A DNA stretch of 60,677 nucleotides from Bacteroidaceae bacterium. GTDB taxonomy: Bacteria; Bacteroidota; Bacteroidia; Bacteroidales; Bacteroidaceae. The notes under the pieces were generated by a model, which was given only the letters and a program-made list of their open reading frames with translations, was not told where the DNA came from and did not search any database. Shown here in pieces: positions 31,057 to 40,520 of the stretch. The stretch lies in the NCBI GenBank assembly GCA_017429525.1, contig JAFROT010000011.1, forward strand, positions 1 through 60,677, read 5' to 3'. The position numbers and the translations under genes were made by a program. Numbering within the stretch: the first letter of the stretch is position 1; every line of letters begins with the position of its first letter.

Positions 31057-34000
31057 TTAAAAGTTGGCATAGAGGCTCATCGTATAGCTGCGAGGCGTGG
31101 GCAACAGGGTCGTGCCCGAGACGGGGTTGTTAGCCTCGGGGTCGACTCCGAGCGAGTTGCGCGTCCAGGTGCAAAGGTTGTTGACCTGCAGACGCAGGCG
31201 CAGAGCCTGAAGGCTGATGCGACGGCAGAGCGCCGTGGGGAAGTCGTAGCCCAGGACCAGCGTGCGCAGCTTCATGTAGTCGGCCGGCACGACGTTGGCG
31301 CTGCAGTACTGCGGGCTGCCCACGACGTTGGTGCTGCCCGGGTAGCCGTTGGCCGGAATCTGGCCGCTCTCGTCGTCCCAGTAGCGCAGGTAGGCAGCGG
31401 GCACGGCGTCGAGCTCGGCCAGGCTGTTGTAGCCGTACTGACTGCCGTCACTGGTCCAGTCCTCGTAGCGTGCGCGCATGACGTGGCCGCCATAGTACGC
31501 CAGCATGGCCGTGAGGGTGAAGCCCCGCCATGTGAGTTCCGGCGTCAGCGAGGCGCTCACCTTTGGGTCGAGCGAGCCGCTGTAGACGACATCGTCGGGC
31601 GTGAACTCCTCGGTGTTGATGTCGGTGTAGTGCACTGTGCCGTCGTGGCCGCGCCATCCGAAATACTGAATCCCCGACTGCGTCTGCATCCCTGCAAAGT
31701 CGTAGCTGAAGAGTGAGTGGGCGGGATAACCCTGGTGGAGGGTGTAGGTGGCCAGCGCCTCGGCGCCGGAAGTGGCTTCGTGGTTGACAGCCGTTATCTT
31801 GTTTTTGTTGTAAGCCACACTCGCCCCGAGGCTTATGCCCAAAGCTTCACGGCTGCGGGCGCGGAGAATCTCGCCGTTGAGCTGGAGCTCTACGCCTGTG
31901 TTGCGCAGTTCGCCATTGTTGATGGTCAGCGACGTCCAGCCGGTCGTGGGGTCGAGGTCGGTGGTCGTGAGCAGGTCGGAGCCCTGCTTGCGATAGACGT
32001 CGAGGGCGCCCGTGAGGCGTCCGTGCCACAGTGCGAAATCGGCACCTACGTTCAGCGAGGCTGTCTTCTCCCACCGCAGCTGGTCGTTGGGCGGCGTGTC
32101 GAGCGTAGCCACGCGGGCCGACGTCATCTCGTTGACGCCCACGGTGGCCGTGAGGTACGACGAGAAGTCCTGTGCGATATTCCCCGTGAGGCCGTAGCTG
32201 GCGCGCAGTTTCAGGGCGTCGACCCACTTCACGTCCTTCATGAACGCCTCGTTCTCGACGTTCCAACCAGCGCCCACCGACCAAAGCGGACGGCCACGGT
32301 ATTTGGGATCGGCGCCGAAGAGATCGGCTTTGTCGACGCGCCACGAGGCCGTGAGCGAGTAGCGGTGGTCGTAGGTGTAGCCGCCGTTGGCGTAAACGGA
32401 GTAGAAACGGTGAAGGACGTCGCTCGTGCCGAAGAGCTCTGCGCCGGGAGCGCCCACCATGGTGTAGAACGAGCCGAGGGCCGAGGTGCTGCTCTCGCGG
32501 TCCTTGAGCAGGCCGAAGTTCATCTGCCCCATCGTGTTGGTCTGCGAGGCGTCGTCGTAGCCCACCTGAGCGCTACGGTTGCTCTTGTAGTTGGTCTGGC
32601 GGTACTCGAAGCCGGCCAGCACCTCCAGGGCGTGGCGCTCGCGGAAGGTGCGACTGTAGTCGGTCTGTGCGCGGAAGGTGTAGTAAGCGCCCTCGCCCAC
32701 AGTGGAGCGGAGCAGACCGCCGTCGGGCAGCAGGTGAGTGCCATCTGGCGAAGTGTATAGATTGTAGAGGTGGCGCATATCGTAGCTTTCAGCCTCCTCG
32801 TAGGCGTCGGTCTTGCTGAAGATATCCTCGTACTGGAACATGCCTGTTGCCGTCCATCCCTCAAGAAGGCGGGCCTTGGCGTGGACGAACGAACGTATGT
32901 TGGTTTGCCGCCCGCGACTGAAGTTCATGCCAAGTTCGTTGCGCAGGTTGTAGCTCTCAGACTTCAGCCCCAGCGCGGTGTTGCGCAGCGACGGCTCGAG
33001 CAGATAGACGGCGGCCTCCATGTCGGACAGCGTGCCGTCGGCGTTGTACATCGAGCGATAGGGCGCGAAGGAGTTGATGCCGTTCCACTCCGAGGCGACG
33101 TGCTGCTTCGAGCGCTCATTGATGAGGTTGGCGCCGAACTCCAGCGAGAGCCATCGCGCTACATCGATGTCGCCACGATAGCTGAAGGTGAGCGTGCTGG
33201 CGTGTTCGCGCCTGACGCCGAGATTATCGCCACGATAGTTGGCCACGATGCTTGAGTTGACGTATTTGCCGCGGTTGCGCAGCGCAAGGTTGTACTGATG
33301 GGTGACGTGGGTGCGCTCCCAGGCGTCCTGCCACTCGCGACGATAGTCGTTGCGCGCGAGGGCCGACAGCTGCGCTTCGAGCTGTTCCGGCGTCATCTCG
33401 CCGACGTGATTAGCCATGAGCAGGCGGACAATGGGGCTGAGGGCCTGCGGGTTGCGCGTATAGTAGCTCTCGAGGTTGCGGAAGGCCGACTGGTTGGGAT
33501 TGTACTTGACGAACTGGAAGTTCTTGCGCTCGAGCTCGACGAGCTGTCCGGCATCGGCCCAATGCATATAGCCGTAGTCGTTGTGCTCGCTAACGGTGAG
33601 ATCGGCCGAGAAGTCGACGTCGAGGCGGTCGGTCTTGGCACGCTTTGTGGTGATGACGATGACACCGTTGGATGCCCGTGCGCCGTAGATGCTGGCTGCG
33701 GCGGCGTCCTTCAGTATGGTGATATTCTCGATGTTGTAAGGGTTGACGCTGGCGAGGCCGCCCTCCACAGGAAGGCCGTCGACGACGATGAGCGGACTGG
33801 TGCGGGCGTTAAACGAGCCCGTGCCGCGGATGACAAGGGCGCTCTCGCCGCCGTCGGTGAGACCGTTGTCGTACCCCACGAGACCTGGTACGCGACCTTC
33901 GAGGTTGGATGCCACGTCGGCCACGTAACGTTGGTCGAGGGCCTTGCCGCTGATGAGCTGGTAGCTGCCAGTAGCGTTCTCGCGCTTGATATTCTGGTAG

Positions 34001-34581
34001 CCAGTGACAAGCACCTCTTCCATAAGATTCTCATTGGGTTGCATCTTCACGGCAATCAGGCGATTGTTCCGTGGGCTGACTTTCACGCTGACAGGTTTCA
34101 TGCCCATATAGCTGATGTCGAGCACGGGGTCGGTGCCCTCGACCATAATGGAGAACTGCCCGTCGAGATCGGTGACTACGCCCTCGTTGGTGCCGCGCAA
34201 CCGCACACTGGCGCCGGGCAGCGGGCCGCTCTCATCGTCGATCACCATGCCCGTGACAGAGCGCTTCACGAAGCGGTGCCCACGCGGTGCAAGCCGCAGG
34301 ACGATTGTCTTCTGCACAATCTCGTACTCAAGACCGCATTGTGCCACAAGCGTGCGGTTGAGCAACTGCGAGAGCGTGGCGTCGCGGAGGATGGCCGTTA
34401 TGGGCGGTGCGCCGTCCGTAACACCTTTCTGATGCACGAATTCATAGCCGGTGCGGCGCGTAATATCGCGCATCACGGCGCCGATAGAGGCGTCTTCGTA
34501 AGTCACGCTGTAAGTCGGCTCCTGCGCCCGAGACACCAGGGCGGCGAGAAGCACTGACAAAAGTAGTATTAGGCGTTTCAT
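31057..34581 (-). CDS. SusC/RagA family TonB-linked outer-membrane protein
   Basis: This 1174-residue receptor has a signal peptide (LILLLSVLLAALVSRAQ), an STN domain (YEDASIGAVMRDITRRTGYE, about 25-90), a carboxypeptidase-like domain (GMVIDDESGPLPGASVRLRG, about 108-185), a plug with the SusC signature region (EVLVTGYQNIKRENATGSYQ, ENITILKDAAAASIYGARAS) and a 22-strand barrel ending RSYTMSLYANF. The STN domain indicates signalling to the FecR anti-sigma factor encoded 51 bases upstream. It imports its ligand with the SusD partner, driven by TonB. Confidence 0.96.
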   Translation of the reverse strand: MKRLILLLSVLLAALVSRAQEPTYSVTYEDASIGAVMRDITRRTGYEFVHQKGVTDGAPPITAILRDATLSQLLNRTLVAQCGLEYEIVQKTIVLRLAPRGHRFVKRSVTGMVIDDESGPLPGASVRLRGTNEGVVTDLDGQFSIMVEGTDPVLDISYMGMKPVSVKVSPRNNRLIAVKMQPNENLMEEVLVTGYQNIKRENATGSYQLISGKALDQRYVADVASNLEGRVPGLVGYDNGLTDGGESALVIRGTGSFNARTSPLIVVDGLPVEGGLASVNPYNIENITILKDAAAASIYGARASNGVIVITTKRAKTDRLDVDFSADLTVSEHNDYGYMHWADAGQLVELERKNFQFVKYNPNQSAFRNLESYYTRNPQALSPIVRLLMANHVGEMTPEQLEAQLSALARNDYRREWQDAWERTHVTHQYNLALRNRGKYVNSSIVANYRGDNLGVRREHASTLTFSYRGDIDVARWLSLEFGANLINERSKQHVASEWNGINSFAPYRSMYNADGTLSDMEAAVYLLEPSLRNTALGLKSESYNLRNELGMNFSRGRQTNIRSFVHAKARLLEGWTATGMFQYEDIFSKTDAYEEAESYDMRHLYNLYTSPDGTHLLPDGGLLRSTVGEGAYYTFRAQTDYSRTFRERHALEVLAGFEYRQTNYKSNRSAQVGYDDASQTNTMGQMNFGLLKDRESSTSALGSFYTMVGAPGAELFGTSDVLHRFYSVYANGGYTYDHRYSLTASWRVDKADLFGADPKYRGRPLWSVGAGWNVENEAFMKDVKWVDALKLRASYGLTGNIAQDFSSYLTATVGVNEMTSARVATLDTPPNDQLRWEKTASLNVGADFALWHGRLTGALDVYRKQGSDLLTTTDLDPTTGWTSLTINNGELRNTGVELQLNGEILRARSREALGISLGASVAYNKNKITAVNHEATSGAEALATYTLHQGYPAHSLFSYDFAGMQTQSGIQYFGWRGHDGTVHYTDINTEEFTPDDVVYSGSLDPKVSASLTPELTWRGFTLTAMLAYYGGHVMRARYEDWTSDGSQYGYNSLAELDAVPAAYLRYWDDESGQIPANGYPGSTNVVGSPQYCSANVVPADYMKLRTLVLGYDFPTALCRRISLQALRLRLQVNNLCTWTRNSLGVDPEANNPVSGTTLLPTPRSYTMSLYANF

Positions 34582-34632
34582 TAATTAACCTGTTAATATG
34601 TTAAAGTGTCAACATGTTAATGAGTCAACCCC

Positions 34633-35811
34633 TCAACGTGAAGCCACGCTGACATGCTTGCCGCTGACATCGAAGTGCAGACCACCGCTGCTGCTGAGGA
34701 TGCGTACTACATCAGCGAAATCAGCGTAGCGCGGGATACGGCCCATGAACACCGTCTGAGCGGCGCGGCGATCGGCAAAGTCGTAAGTGAAGTCGTACCA
34801 GCGAGCAAGCGTGAGCATGATTTGCTCGAGGGTCTGGTTCTCGAACACAAATTTCCCGTCCTTCCAGCTCGTGGCAACATCCGTGTCGACAGCTACCACT
34901 TTGATGTCGCGAGCCTCCTTGCTGAAGACAGCCTGATGGCCGGGCGTGAGCAGCAGCTGAGCCTCGCCGGCGCCGATGGGCTGCAAGGCTATAGAGCCGC
35001 TGACGAGGGTCGTGGCCACAGCATCGTCTTCTGGATAAGAATGGATATTGAATTCCGTGCCGAGCACGCGAACGGTCTGCCCGTCGGCCTCGACGATGAA
35101 GGGCTTGTGCTCGTCGCGTGCCACGCGGAAATAAGCTTCGCCACGCACGCTGACGCGCCGCTCTGCGGCTTCGAAGGTCTCGGGGTAGATGAGCTGCGAC
35201 TGGGCATTGAGGAAGACCTCGGTGCCATCCTCGAGCGTCACGCGGAACTCGCCGCCACGGGGCGTTATGAGCGAGAGCGACTGCGCCGACGGCGATTCAC
35301 TGGCGTGTGGTGCCGTCGAAGTGCGCGAACGGGAGTCGGCACGATAGCGGGCAAGAAGCTGAGCGGTACTCACCGATTGCCCGGAAGCTTCATCGCTCGT
35401 GAGTTCGATGACTGGAGCTTCAGCATCAGGCGACCCGCCTACGACCTGCAGACTGGCACGCATAGAGCCACACTGAATCCCTGCTGACGGGGCTCCCTCG
35501 CGCGTAAAGGTATAGGTGAAGGTCAGACTGCCTAAGGCCACCACGGCAGCCACCACAGCCGCTATGCGCCACCATCGGAGCTGCCGGCGCTGAGCCACGG
35601 CATCGATGCGCCCCTGCATATCGGCCAACGGGCGAGCCACGTCGGCAGAACGACGGCGGCCGTACTCGCGCTGCAAGAACTCAGCATCGACGAGCCGGCG
35701 ATAAAGCCGCTCGTTGGCAGCATCAGCCTCGCGCCACAAGCGCAGTTCCTCAGCCTCCTCGCTGGAGAGGGTGCCGAGAATGGCTTTCATGAGGAGGTCT
35801 TTTCTTTCCAT
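34633..35811 (-). CDS. FecR family anti-sigma factor
   Basis: This 392-residue protein has an N-terminal cytoplasmic segment (MKAILGTLSSEEAEELRLWR), a membrane helix (about 80-104, WRIAAVVAAVVALGSLTFTY), a FecR domain (ITPRGGEFRVTLEDGTEVFL, then NAQSQLIYPETF, and RRVSVRGEAYFRVARDEHKP) and a C-terminal DUF4974 domain (TLEQIMLTLARWYDFTYDFA). It should hold the ECF sigma factor encoded at 37378 and respond to the STN domain of the SusC protein. A Ser/Thr-rich insert of about 60 residues separates the helix from the FecR domain and is longer than usual. Confidence 0.94.
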   Translation of the reverse strand: MERKDLLMKAILGTLSSEEAEELRLWREADAANERLYRRLVDAEFLQREYGRRRSADVARPLADMQGRIDAVAQRRQLRWWRIAAVVAAVVALGSLTFTYTFTREGAPSAGIQCGSMRASLQVVGGSPDAEAPVIELTSDEASGQSVSTAQLLARYRADSRSRTSTAPHASESPSAQSLSLITPRGGEFRVTLEDGTEVFLNAQSQLIYPETFEAAERRVSVRGEAYFRVARDEHKPFIVEADGQTVRVLGTEFNIHSYPEDDAVATTLVSGSIALQPIGAGEAQLLLTPGHQAVFSKEARDIKVVAVDTDVATSWKDGKFVFENQTLEQIMLTLARWYDFTYDFADRRAAQTVFMGRIPRYADFADVVRILSSSGGLHFDVSGKHVSVASR

Positions 35812-35848
35812 TTTCTTTAGCTTTTGGAATAGAGAGAGTCCGAGGAAA

Positions 35849-37225
35849 CTATTTCGTCAGTTCTGTCAGGTAAGAGACCAACTCTGGGTCAGACGGGCGC
35901 TTGGCATCCTGATTGATAATCGTGCCGTCAGGGCCGAGGATGAAGAAGCGGGGGATGCCCGTTATGGAGAGGGCCTCAGAGAGGGTCTTGTTGGCATCGG
36001 CATCGAGGATGAACTGCTGCCAGACGGGCTTGTCCTTGGCCAGCTTAGCCTCCCATGCCTTGCGGTCGGTGTCGACGCTGAAGCTCACGAACTGCAGCTT
36101 CTCGTTGTCCTTCATCTGCTCAACGAGCTTCTCAACGAAGGGGATCTCCTTGCAGCAAGGGCCGCACCAGGTAGCCCACACGTCGACATAGGTGAACTTG
36201 CCTCGCAGCGAACTGGCCGACACGCGCGTGCCATCGGGGCGCTCGAGGGTGATGTCGGGCATGGGCTGACCGTCCATGCTCTGAACAGTCTTCTCATACT
36301 CGCCCTTGAACGCGTCGATGTATTCAGGATAATCTTTTGCAAACTCCTGATAGCGCGTCCAAAACTCCTCCTTGCCCGTCTCGTGGTCGCCATAGGCGAA
36401 GAAGGTCTGAGGAATAGCGTACGCCATCTGCTTACGCAGCTTGGGATTCGTCACGAGCGAATCGGTTATGTTGATCATCTCTAGGCAATAAGCCGAATAG
36501 TCGCCTTTGAAGTCAGGCTGGGGAGTGCTGATCTTGTTCATCACCCAGAGGATGGAGTTCATTGCCGTGAAGTCAAGGTCGCTATTGGGGTCGATGGTAG
36601 AGATGAGCTGTGCGTACTCGGGGAAGTCGCTTTCCTTGCAATGTTCTTCCATGGCACGGTCGCCGAGCATACGTATTTGCATGCCCGTGTGGCGAGCCTC
36701 ACAGAGGCGGGTGTAGTAGTCGCGCAGTTTGGGATCGGAGATGGCTTTGGCCTTCTCCAGGGCGACGGCATAGCGCTCGTCGGCAAGAGCTTTAGCCTCG
36801 GCATAAGGCATATCCTGCAACGAGAAGAGATCGAAGGCCAGAGCTGCGGCCGAGACGGCTTCGCTCACATCGGCGTTGTCGCCGCCGAAGCGGCATGTGT
36901 ATTCTCCGTTCTCGCCCTTGACGAAATCAACGACCGTCGTCTTGCCTTCCTCCAGGTGAGCGCCGAAGATTTGCTGATCAACGTAGAGGTCGACATCGGC
37001 ACAGCCCTCGGGCAGCTCCATGGTGAATTCATACTTGCCCGACACCGAATCGACCACAACATCAATGACCTTTGCCTGATAGATGTCGCCATCGGGCAGA
37101 TAGTTGACGGCAAACTCGGTGCCGGCGTCTAATTGTGCGGTGCCGCGGAGCAGCGGACCATTTGCGTTGTTGCTGCACGCACAAAGGAGGAGTGCGGCGC
37201 AAAGTGAGAAGAATGTTTTTTTCAT
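35849..37225 (-). CDS. TlpA-like thioredoxin-fold lipoprotein
   Basis: This 458-residue envelope protein starts with a signal peptide and lipobox (FSLCAALLLCACSNN). An N-terminal DUF4369-like beta domain (about 25-130) is followed by a helical middle and a C-terminal thioredoxin domain with the active-site motif WATWCGPCCKEIPFVEKL (CGPC plus an extra Cys). The TlpA/ResA-type family reduces or isomerises disulphides in exported proteins. It is the first gene of the operon that continues with fecR, susC, susD and a lipoprotein, an uncommon leader for such operons; it may service the redox state of co-expressed surface proteins. Confidence 0.92.
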   Translation of the reverse strand: MKKTFFSLCAALLLCACSNNANGPLLRGTAQLDAGTEFAVNYLPDGDIYQAKVIDVVVDSVSGKYEFTMELPEGCADVDLYVDQQIFGAHLEEGKTTVVDFVKGENGEYTCRFGGDNADVSEAVSAAALAFDLFSLQDMPYAEAKALADERYAVALEKAKAISDPKLRDYYTRLCEARHTGMQIRMLGDRAMEEHCKESDFPEYAQLISTIDPNSDLDFTAMNSILWVMNKISTPQPDFKGDYSAYCLEMINITDSLVTNPKLRKQMAYAIPQTFFAYGDHETGKEEFWTRYQEFAKDYPEYIDAFKGEYEKTVQSMDGQPMPDITLERPDGTRVSASSLRGKFTYVDVWATWCGPCCKEIPFVEKLVEQMKDNEKLQFVSFSVDTDRKAWEAKLAKDKPVWQQFILDADANKTLSEALSITGIPRFFILGPDGTIINQDAKRPSDPELVSYLTELTK

Positions 37226-37342
37226 CGTGCGTAGATAGTATTTATGGAATGTTTACGTCTGCTTATACGCAAACAGATAAAAAAAAGGAACCTCAAAAAT
37301 GACATTTTACTACTTTTTATACGATTTTTCCTGCTTTTTGTT

Positions 37343-37350
37343 TACTTTTG
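37343..37350 (+). promoter_or_regulatory. -7 box upstream of ECF sigma gene
   Basis: TACTTTTG lies 27 bases before the ATG at 37378. The 37226-37377 gap serves both divergent operons. Confidence 0.5.
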
Positions 37351-37377
37351 CATCGCAATAACCGCATACACGCCTGA

Positions 37378-37905
37378 ATGCAACTCAAGCCATCTGTCAT
37401 CGCTGACTTCAAAGCCGGACGCCTCGACACGTTCTATGCCGAAGCCTATGCCGACCTCCTCACCTTTGCTGCACGGCAGCTGGGCGAGAGCCATGCACTG
37501 ATGGCCGAGGACGTCGTGCAGGAGGTTATCTTTCAGTCGTATCAACGCCGTGCGGGCATTAGCGACAGTGCGCAGTGGAAAGCTTTCCTCTTCCGGAGCA
37601 TACACAACGCAGCAGTAAGCATCAGGCGCAAGCACGCTTCGGAACAACGATACCTGAACCAACACAGAGAAGATGCTGAGGATTTCGAACACAGCATCGT
37701 GGAGCAAGAGACGCTCGAATGTCTGTTCGACGCCATCGACGCGCTGCCCGAACGCTACCGACGCATCTTTGACCTCAGCTTCGAAAAAGGCCTACGGAAT
37801 ACCGAGGTGGCCGAACTGCTGAACGTGAGCACGCGCGCCGTGACGAAGCAAAAAGCGCGCATGATAGAGCTCGTGGAGAAGCACATGCGCAAGCAATCCG
37901 AATAG
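37378..37905 (+). CDS. ECF RNA polymerase sigma factor (FecI-like)
   Basis: This 175-residue sigma factor has region 2 at about residues 15-85 (FYAEAYADLLTFAARQLGES, DVVQEVIFQSYQ, WKAFLFRSIHNAAVSIRRKH) and region 4 at about 115-170 (LPERYRRIFDLSFEKGLRNT, EVAELLNVSTRAVTKQKARM). It is divergent from the thioredoxin-fecR-susC-susD operon and should activate it when released by FecR, the standard FecI/FecR arrangement of Bacteroidales. A GCCCCTGC/GCAGGGGC hairpin (37942-37975) follows the gene. Confidence 0.94.
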   Translation: MQLKPSVIADFKAGRLDTFYAEAYADLLTFAARQLGESHALMAEDVVQEVIFQSYQRRAGISDSAQWKAFLFRSIHNAAVSIRRKHASEQRYLNQHREDAEDFEHSIVEQETLECLFDAIDALPERYRRIFDLSFEKGLRNTEVAELLNVSTRAVTKQKARMIELVEKHMRKQSE

Positions 37906-37949
37906 GCTTTGTTCAAGGGCAACCCTCTAAAAGCCTTCCTCGCCCCTGC

Positions 37950-38105
37950 CTAAAGTCCGTCGCCCCCGCAGGGGCTTACCTCTCCGTTCAACGGGTCCAG
38001 CTGGTAGAGTGTCGCCTCCATTATCCACATGCGCTTCGTATAGTCGAAAGGCTGTAATCCACAGGTCTCAAGACCCTGAGGCAATCGTCGTTCATGCCTA
38101 CGCAT
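37950..38105 (-). CDS. Small open reading frame, doubtful
   Basis: A 51-codon minus-strand frame from ATG at 38105 reads LPQGLETCGLQPFDYTKR and MWIMEATLYQLDPLNGEVSP. Its composition looks protein-like, but it has no recognised domain or signal and overlaps the hairpin after the sigma gene. It may be a remnant of a larger gene or chance. The rest of the 37906-38247 gap holds only the palindromes at 38121-38164. Confidence 0.2.
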   Translation of the reverse strand: MRRHERRLPQGLETCGLQPFDYTKRMWIMEATLYQLDPLNGEVSPCGGDGL

Positions 38106-38120
38106 ATTGTTGTATTCACT

Positions 38121-38164
38121 ATTCCATCATGATGGAATGATTGTTCTGTCATGATGGAATGATT
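38121..38164. repeat. ATTCCATCATGATGGAAT palindrome cluster
   Basis: An 18-bp perfect palindrome (38121-38138) is followed by a second partial copy (tcatgatggaatgatt, 38149-38164). It recalls the ATGATGATT palindrome at 5871-5938. Confidence 0.7.
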
Positions 38165-38247
38165 GATGCGAACGTATGTGCACGGCTGAAAGACTGGTGT
38201 CTGAGGGACGAGGGAACGGTCGCTCACGGATGTACGTCCGCTAGCGT

Positions 38248-38986
38248 TTAGCCGTGCGTTCTTTCCTCCAGGTAAGCATCTCTCATTCCCGAAAGGATTC
38301 TCACTTCGATACCAGACTTACGGGCTGCATCTTCAAAGGCATAGTAATTCATGGGAATAACGAATCCCGATGCAATGGGATGAAGGCAGTCAATCAGATT
38401 GATGTTTGTGCCCCAAAAGGCATTCTCTCCTATTACTAAGCTCCAATTTGTCAAGGTTAAGGTCGTCGGTGTGCTGCAATTCTGGAATGCACCTTTTCCT
38501 ATAGAACGAAGATTGCTGCTGAAACTGAATGCAGCAAGACTTGTACAACCACTAAAGCTCTAACCCGGAGAGATCGGCATTAGCCAAACTGGAACAATTA
38601 TAAAAAGCCTTCTCGCCTACTTCACTGACGCCAGACAAGTTTATTTCCGTCAGGTTTGAGCAGCCTTCGAACGCACTCTCGCCAATAACATTACATTCGT
38701 CGTAGAGCGTTACTGATTGCAAGGAAACGCAACCTTTAAATGCACCTATAGGAATCCTCTCCACATGACCTGGTATCGTAACCGATGTAAGGCTCGTACA
38801 ATTCTCAAATGCAAAGTCTGGTAATGTCCGTATGGCATGAATGTCAGCAGTGGCAAACCTAATATATTGAAGACTTTGACAATTCCGGAATACGCTTGTG
38901 TTGGCAATATTCCTAGAATACAATTTTTTAAAATAGCGAGGAATAACGGCCCCTACCCCAGTGGGGAATGAATGATATATGAACAA
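38248..38986 (-). pseudogene. Disrupted BspA-like leucine-rich repeat protein
   Basis: Two minus-strand frames together encode LRR_5/BspA-type repeats: SLTSVTIPGHVERIPIGAFK, GCVSLQSVTLYDECNVIGES, AFEGCSNLTEINLSGVSEVG, EKAFYNCSSLANADLSGLEL, and after a frame change near 38555 FSGCTSLAAFSFSSNLRSIG, KGAFQNCSTPTTLTL, NWSLVIGENAFWG, ending LEERTHG. The first frame stops at 38552 and the second has a stop just upstream of its first LRR codon, so a small deletion has removed part of one repeat. The N-terminal signal peptide is absent; the fragment begins right behind the serpin stop. Intact relatives are surface proteins for adhesion. Confidence 0.75.
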
Positions 38987-38992
38987 GCTGCT

Positions 38993-40291
38993 TCAGTCGC
39001 CTACATATTTGCCAATAAAAAAGATAGTGCCTGTAGACTGTTCGCTGACAACGTAGAGGAAGGGGCGTGTAGCGTGGAACGTGACGTGCTGCGGCTCCAC
39101 AGGCAAAGCCGTAAATTCCACGCCTACCACCGTCACGGCTGCGGCTTCAGTGCCTGCTTCATCGAGCTTGATGCGCGCCACCTGCTTCATCAGGCCTATG
39201 TAGGTAGGCTCATTACAGAAATTGGGGAACTCGGCTCGGCTCCTGTCAAAGGCATAGGGCATACCCAACTGTGCCATGACCTTGTTCAGCGTAACATCAG
39301 TCTGGGACTCGAAGCGCGGCAACTTCAGGTCGACAATGGCCGTATTCCTTATGATGCAATGACGTTGCACCCAGTTCTGAGCGTTCAGCGAGAGGAGCAC
39401 CTCATCGACCGATTTCCCCTCACGAGGCAGGAGGAGGGTCATCCTATAGGCCCCGTTGCCGTAGGGCAGGGACAAGGTTTGACAGAGCTCGTTCTCCGTG
39501 TAGTCGAACTCATGCTGCTGGTGCATCATGGGCAGCTGTCTTTGTGTTCCATCCCCGCATGAGAACGTCTCGTTCTTCGTCTCGCTCTTGTTGAACTTGT
39601 TTTGCCAGATGCCTCTGAAGTAGATAGCGTTGAGCAGATAGCTGACAGCATCAGCATTGAAATCATCAACGGACAAGACTTCCTTGATCATCCCTTCTGT
39701 GTGGTCGCTGGCCCAACGATTGATGACGGCTCGTGTCTTACCATCATGGAAGTCACGGGTCTCGGGCTGTGCATCGTAGTATTGACCAGCTTTCGAGAGG
39801 AAGTCTGGTAACAACTGATAGCCTGTGTTCATGTAGATGTTGTTGGCTATCGACACGTTCGTCAGCTTGTCCATGGTTGAAGCCTCGGTCAGCATCTTCC
39901 GGCAGAAGGTGTTGATGGCGTCGGCACCTTTGTCGCCGTAGCCCAGGACGTTGTTGATCTGCTGCTGGGTCTGGCCTGCTGCACCGTTGTTGAGCATCCC
40001 GAGTGCGTAGGTGATGCTGAGGGGTGAAAGGACGATGCTCTTCGAGACTGCTACACCGGCGGGGCTCGCGCCACTCTTGCCGGGTAGCGTGACTGCGCGG
40101 AAAAGGTTGAAGGCAAAGTCGTTGGACGCCTCGACCAGGTCCTGCTGTGCCCGTGTCAGGGCGATGGGCGTAAAAGTGTTGTCAGAGGGCATTTCAATGC
40201 CTGGTTCGTCGTTATCGTCAGAACATCCTGCCAACGGTGCGGCTGCAAGCGCTACGACGAGCGCTGCCAGCAAAATCATTCTGTTTGTCAT
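38993..40291 (-). CDS. Serpin-family protease inhibitor lipoprotein
   Basis: This 432-residue protein has a signal peptide with lipobox (VVALAAAPLAGCSDDND, Cys about 23) and a full serpin fold: FAFNLFRAVT, SKSIVLSPLSITYALGMLNN, GAAGQTQQQINNVLG, ADAVSYLLNAIYFRGIWQNK and the C-terminal RPFLYVVSEQSTGTIFFIGK. The hinge of the reactive-centre loop reads EAGTEAAAVT, which fits inhibitory serpins (Gly at P15, Thr at P14, Ala at P12-P10). By that register P1 lies in or near VEFTAL. It should trap proteases at the cell surface, like the Tannerella serpin miropin. It is a single gene. Confidence 0.93.
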   Translation of the reverse strand: MTNRMILLAALVVALAAAPLAGCSDDNDEPGIEMPSDNTFTPIALTRAQQDLVEASNDFAFNLFRAVTLPGKSGASPAGVAVSKSIVLSPLSITYALGMLNNGAAGQTQQQINNVLGYGDKGADAINTFCRKMLTEASTMDKLTNVSIANNIYMNTGYQLLPDFLSKAGQYYDAQPETRDFHDGKTRAVINRWASDHTEGMIKEVLSVDDFNADAVSYLLNAIYFRGIWQNKFNKSETKNETFSCGDGTQRQLPMMHQQHEFDYTENELCQTLSLPYGNGAYRMTLLLPREGKSVDEVLLSLNAQNWVQRHCIIRNTAIVDLKLPRFESQTDVTLNKVMAQLGMPYAFDRSRAEFPNFCNEPTYIGLMKQVARIKLDEAGTEAAAVTVVGVEFTALPVEPQHVTFHATRPFLYVVSEQSTGTIFFIGKYVGD

Positions 40292-40520
40292 ACTTCTCTT
40301 GTTTAATTGAATCGTGCTGGAAAAATTAGACGCTTCTATTCATATATACACCTGTTTGAGAGAGAATATTACACAGAACAACATTTTTTTGGGATTTATA
40401 TACAATTTGACCCTAAGCGGCCTGTCGCTCGACCGAAGGACGCTTGCCACTTCAAGAAGGGCAAAAGCATTAATGCGTGAAAGACACCAACCGCTTGTGG
40501 TCGGCGTGAGGGTGCCCAGA

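Noticed and set aside
33298-34557. 419-codon plus-strand open frame opposite susC
   Set aside because: Val/Ala/Asp/His-rich shadow translation without any motif; the SusC STN, carboxypeptidase-like and plug domains lie on the other strand.
38021-38227. 68-codon minus-strand frame
   Set aside because: It reads through the ATTCCATCATGATGGAAT palindromes and has no protein-like pattern.
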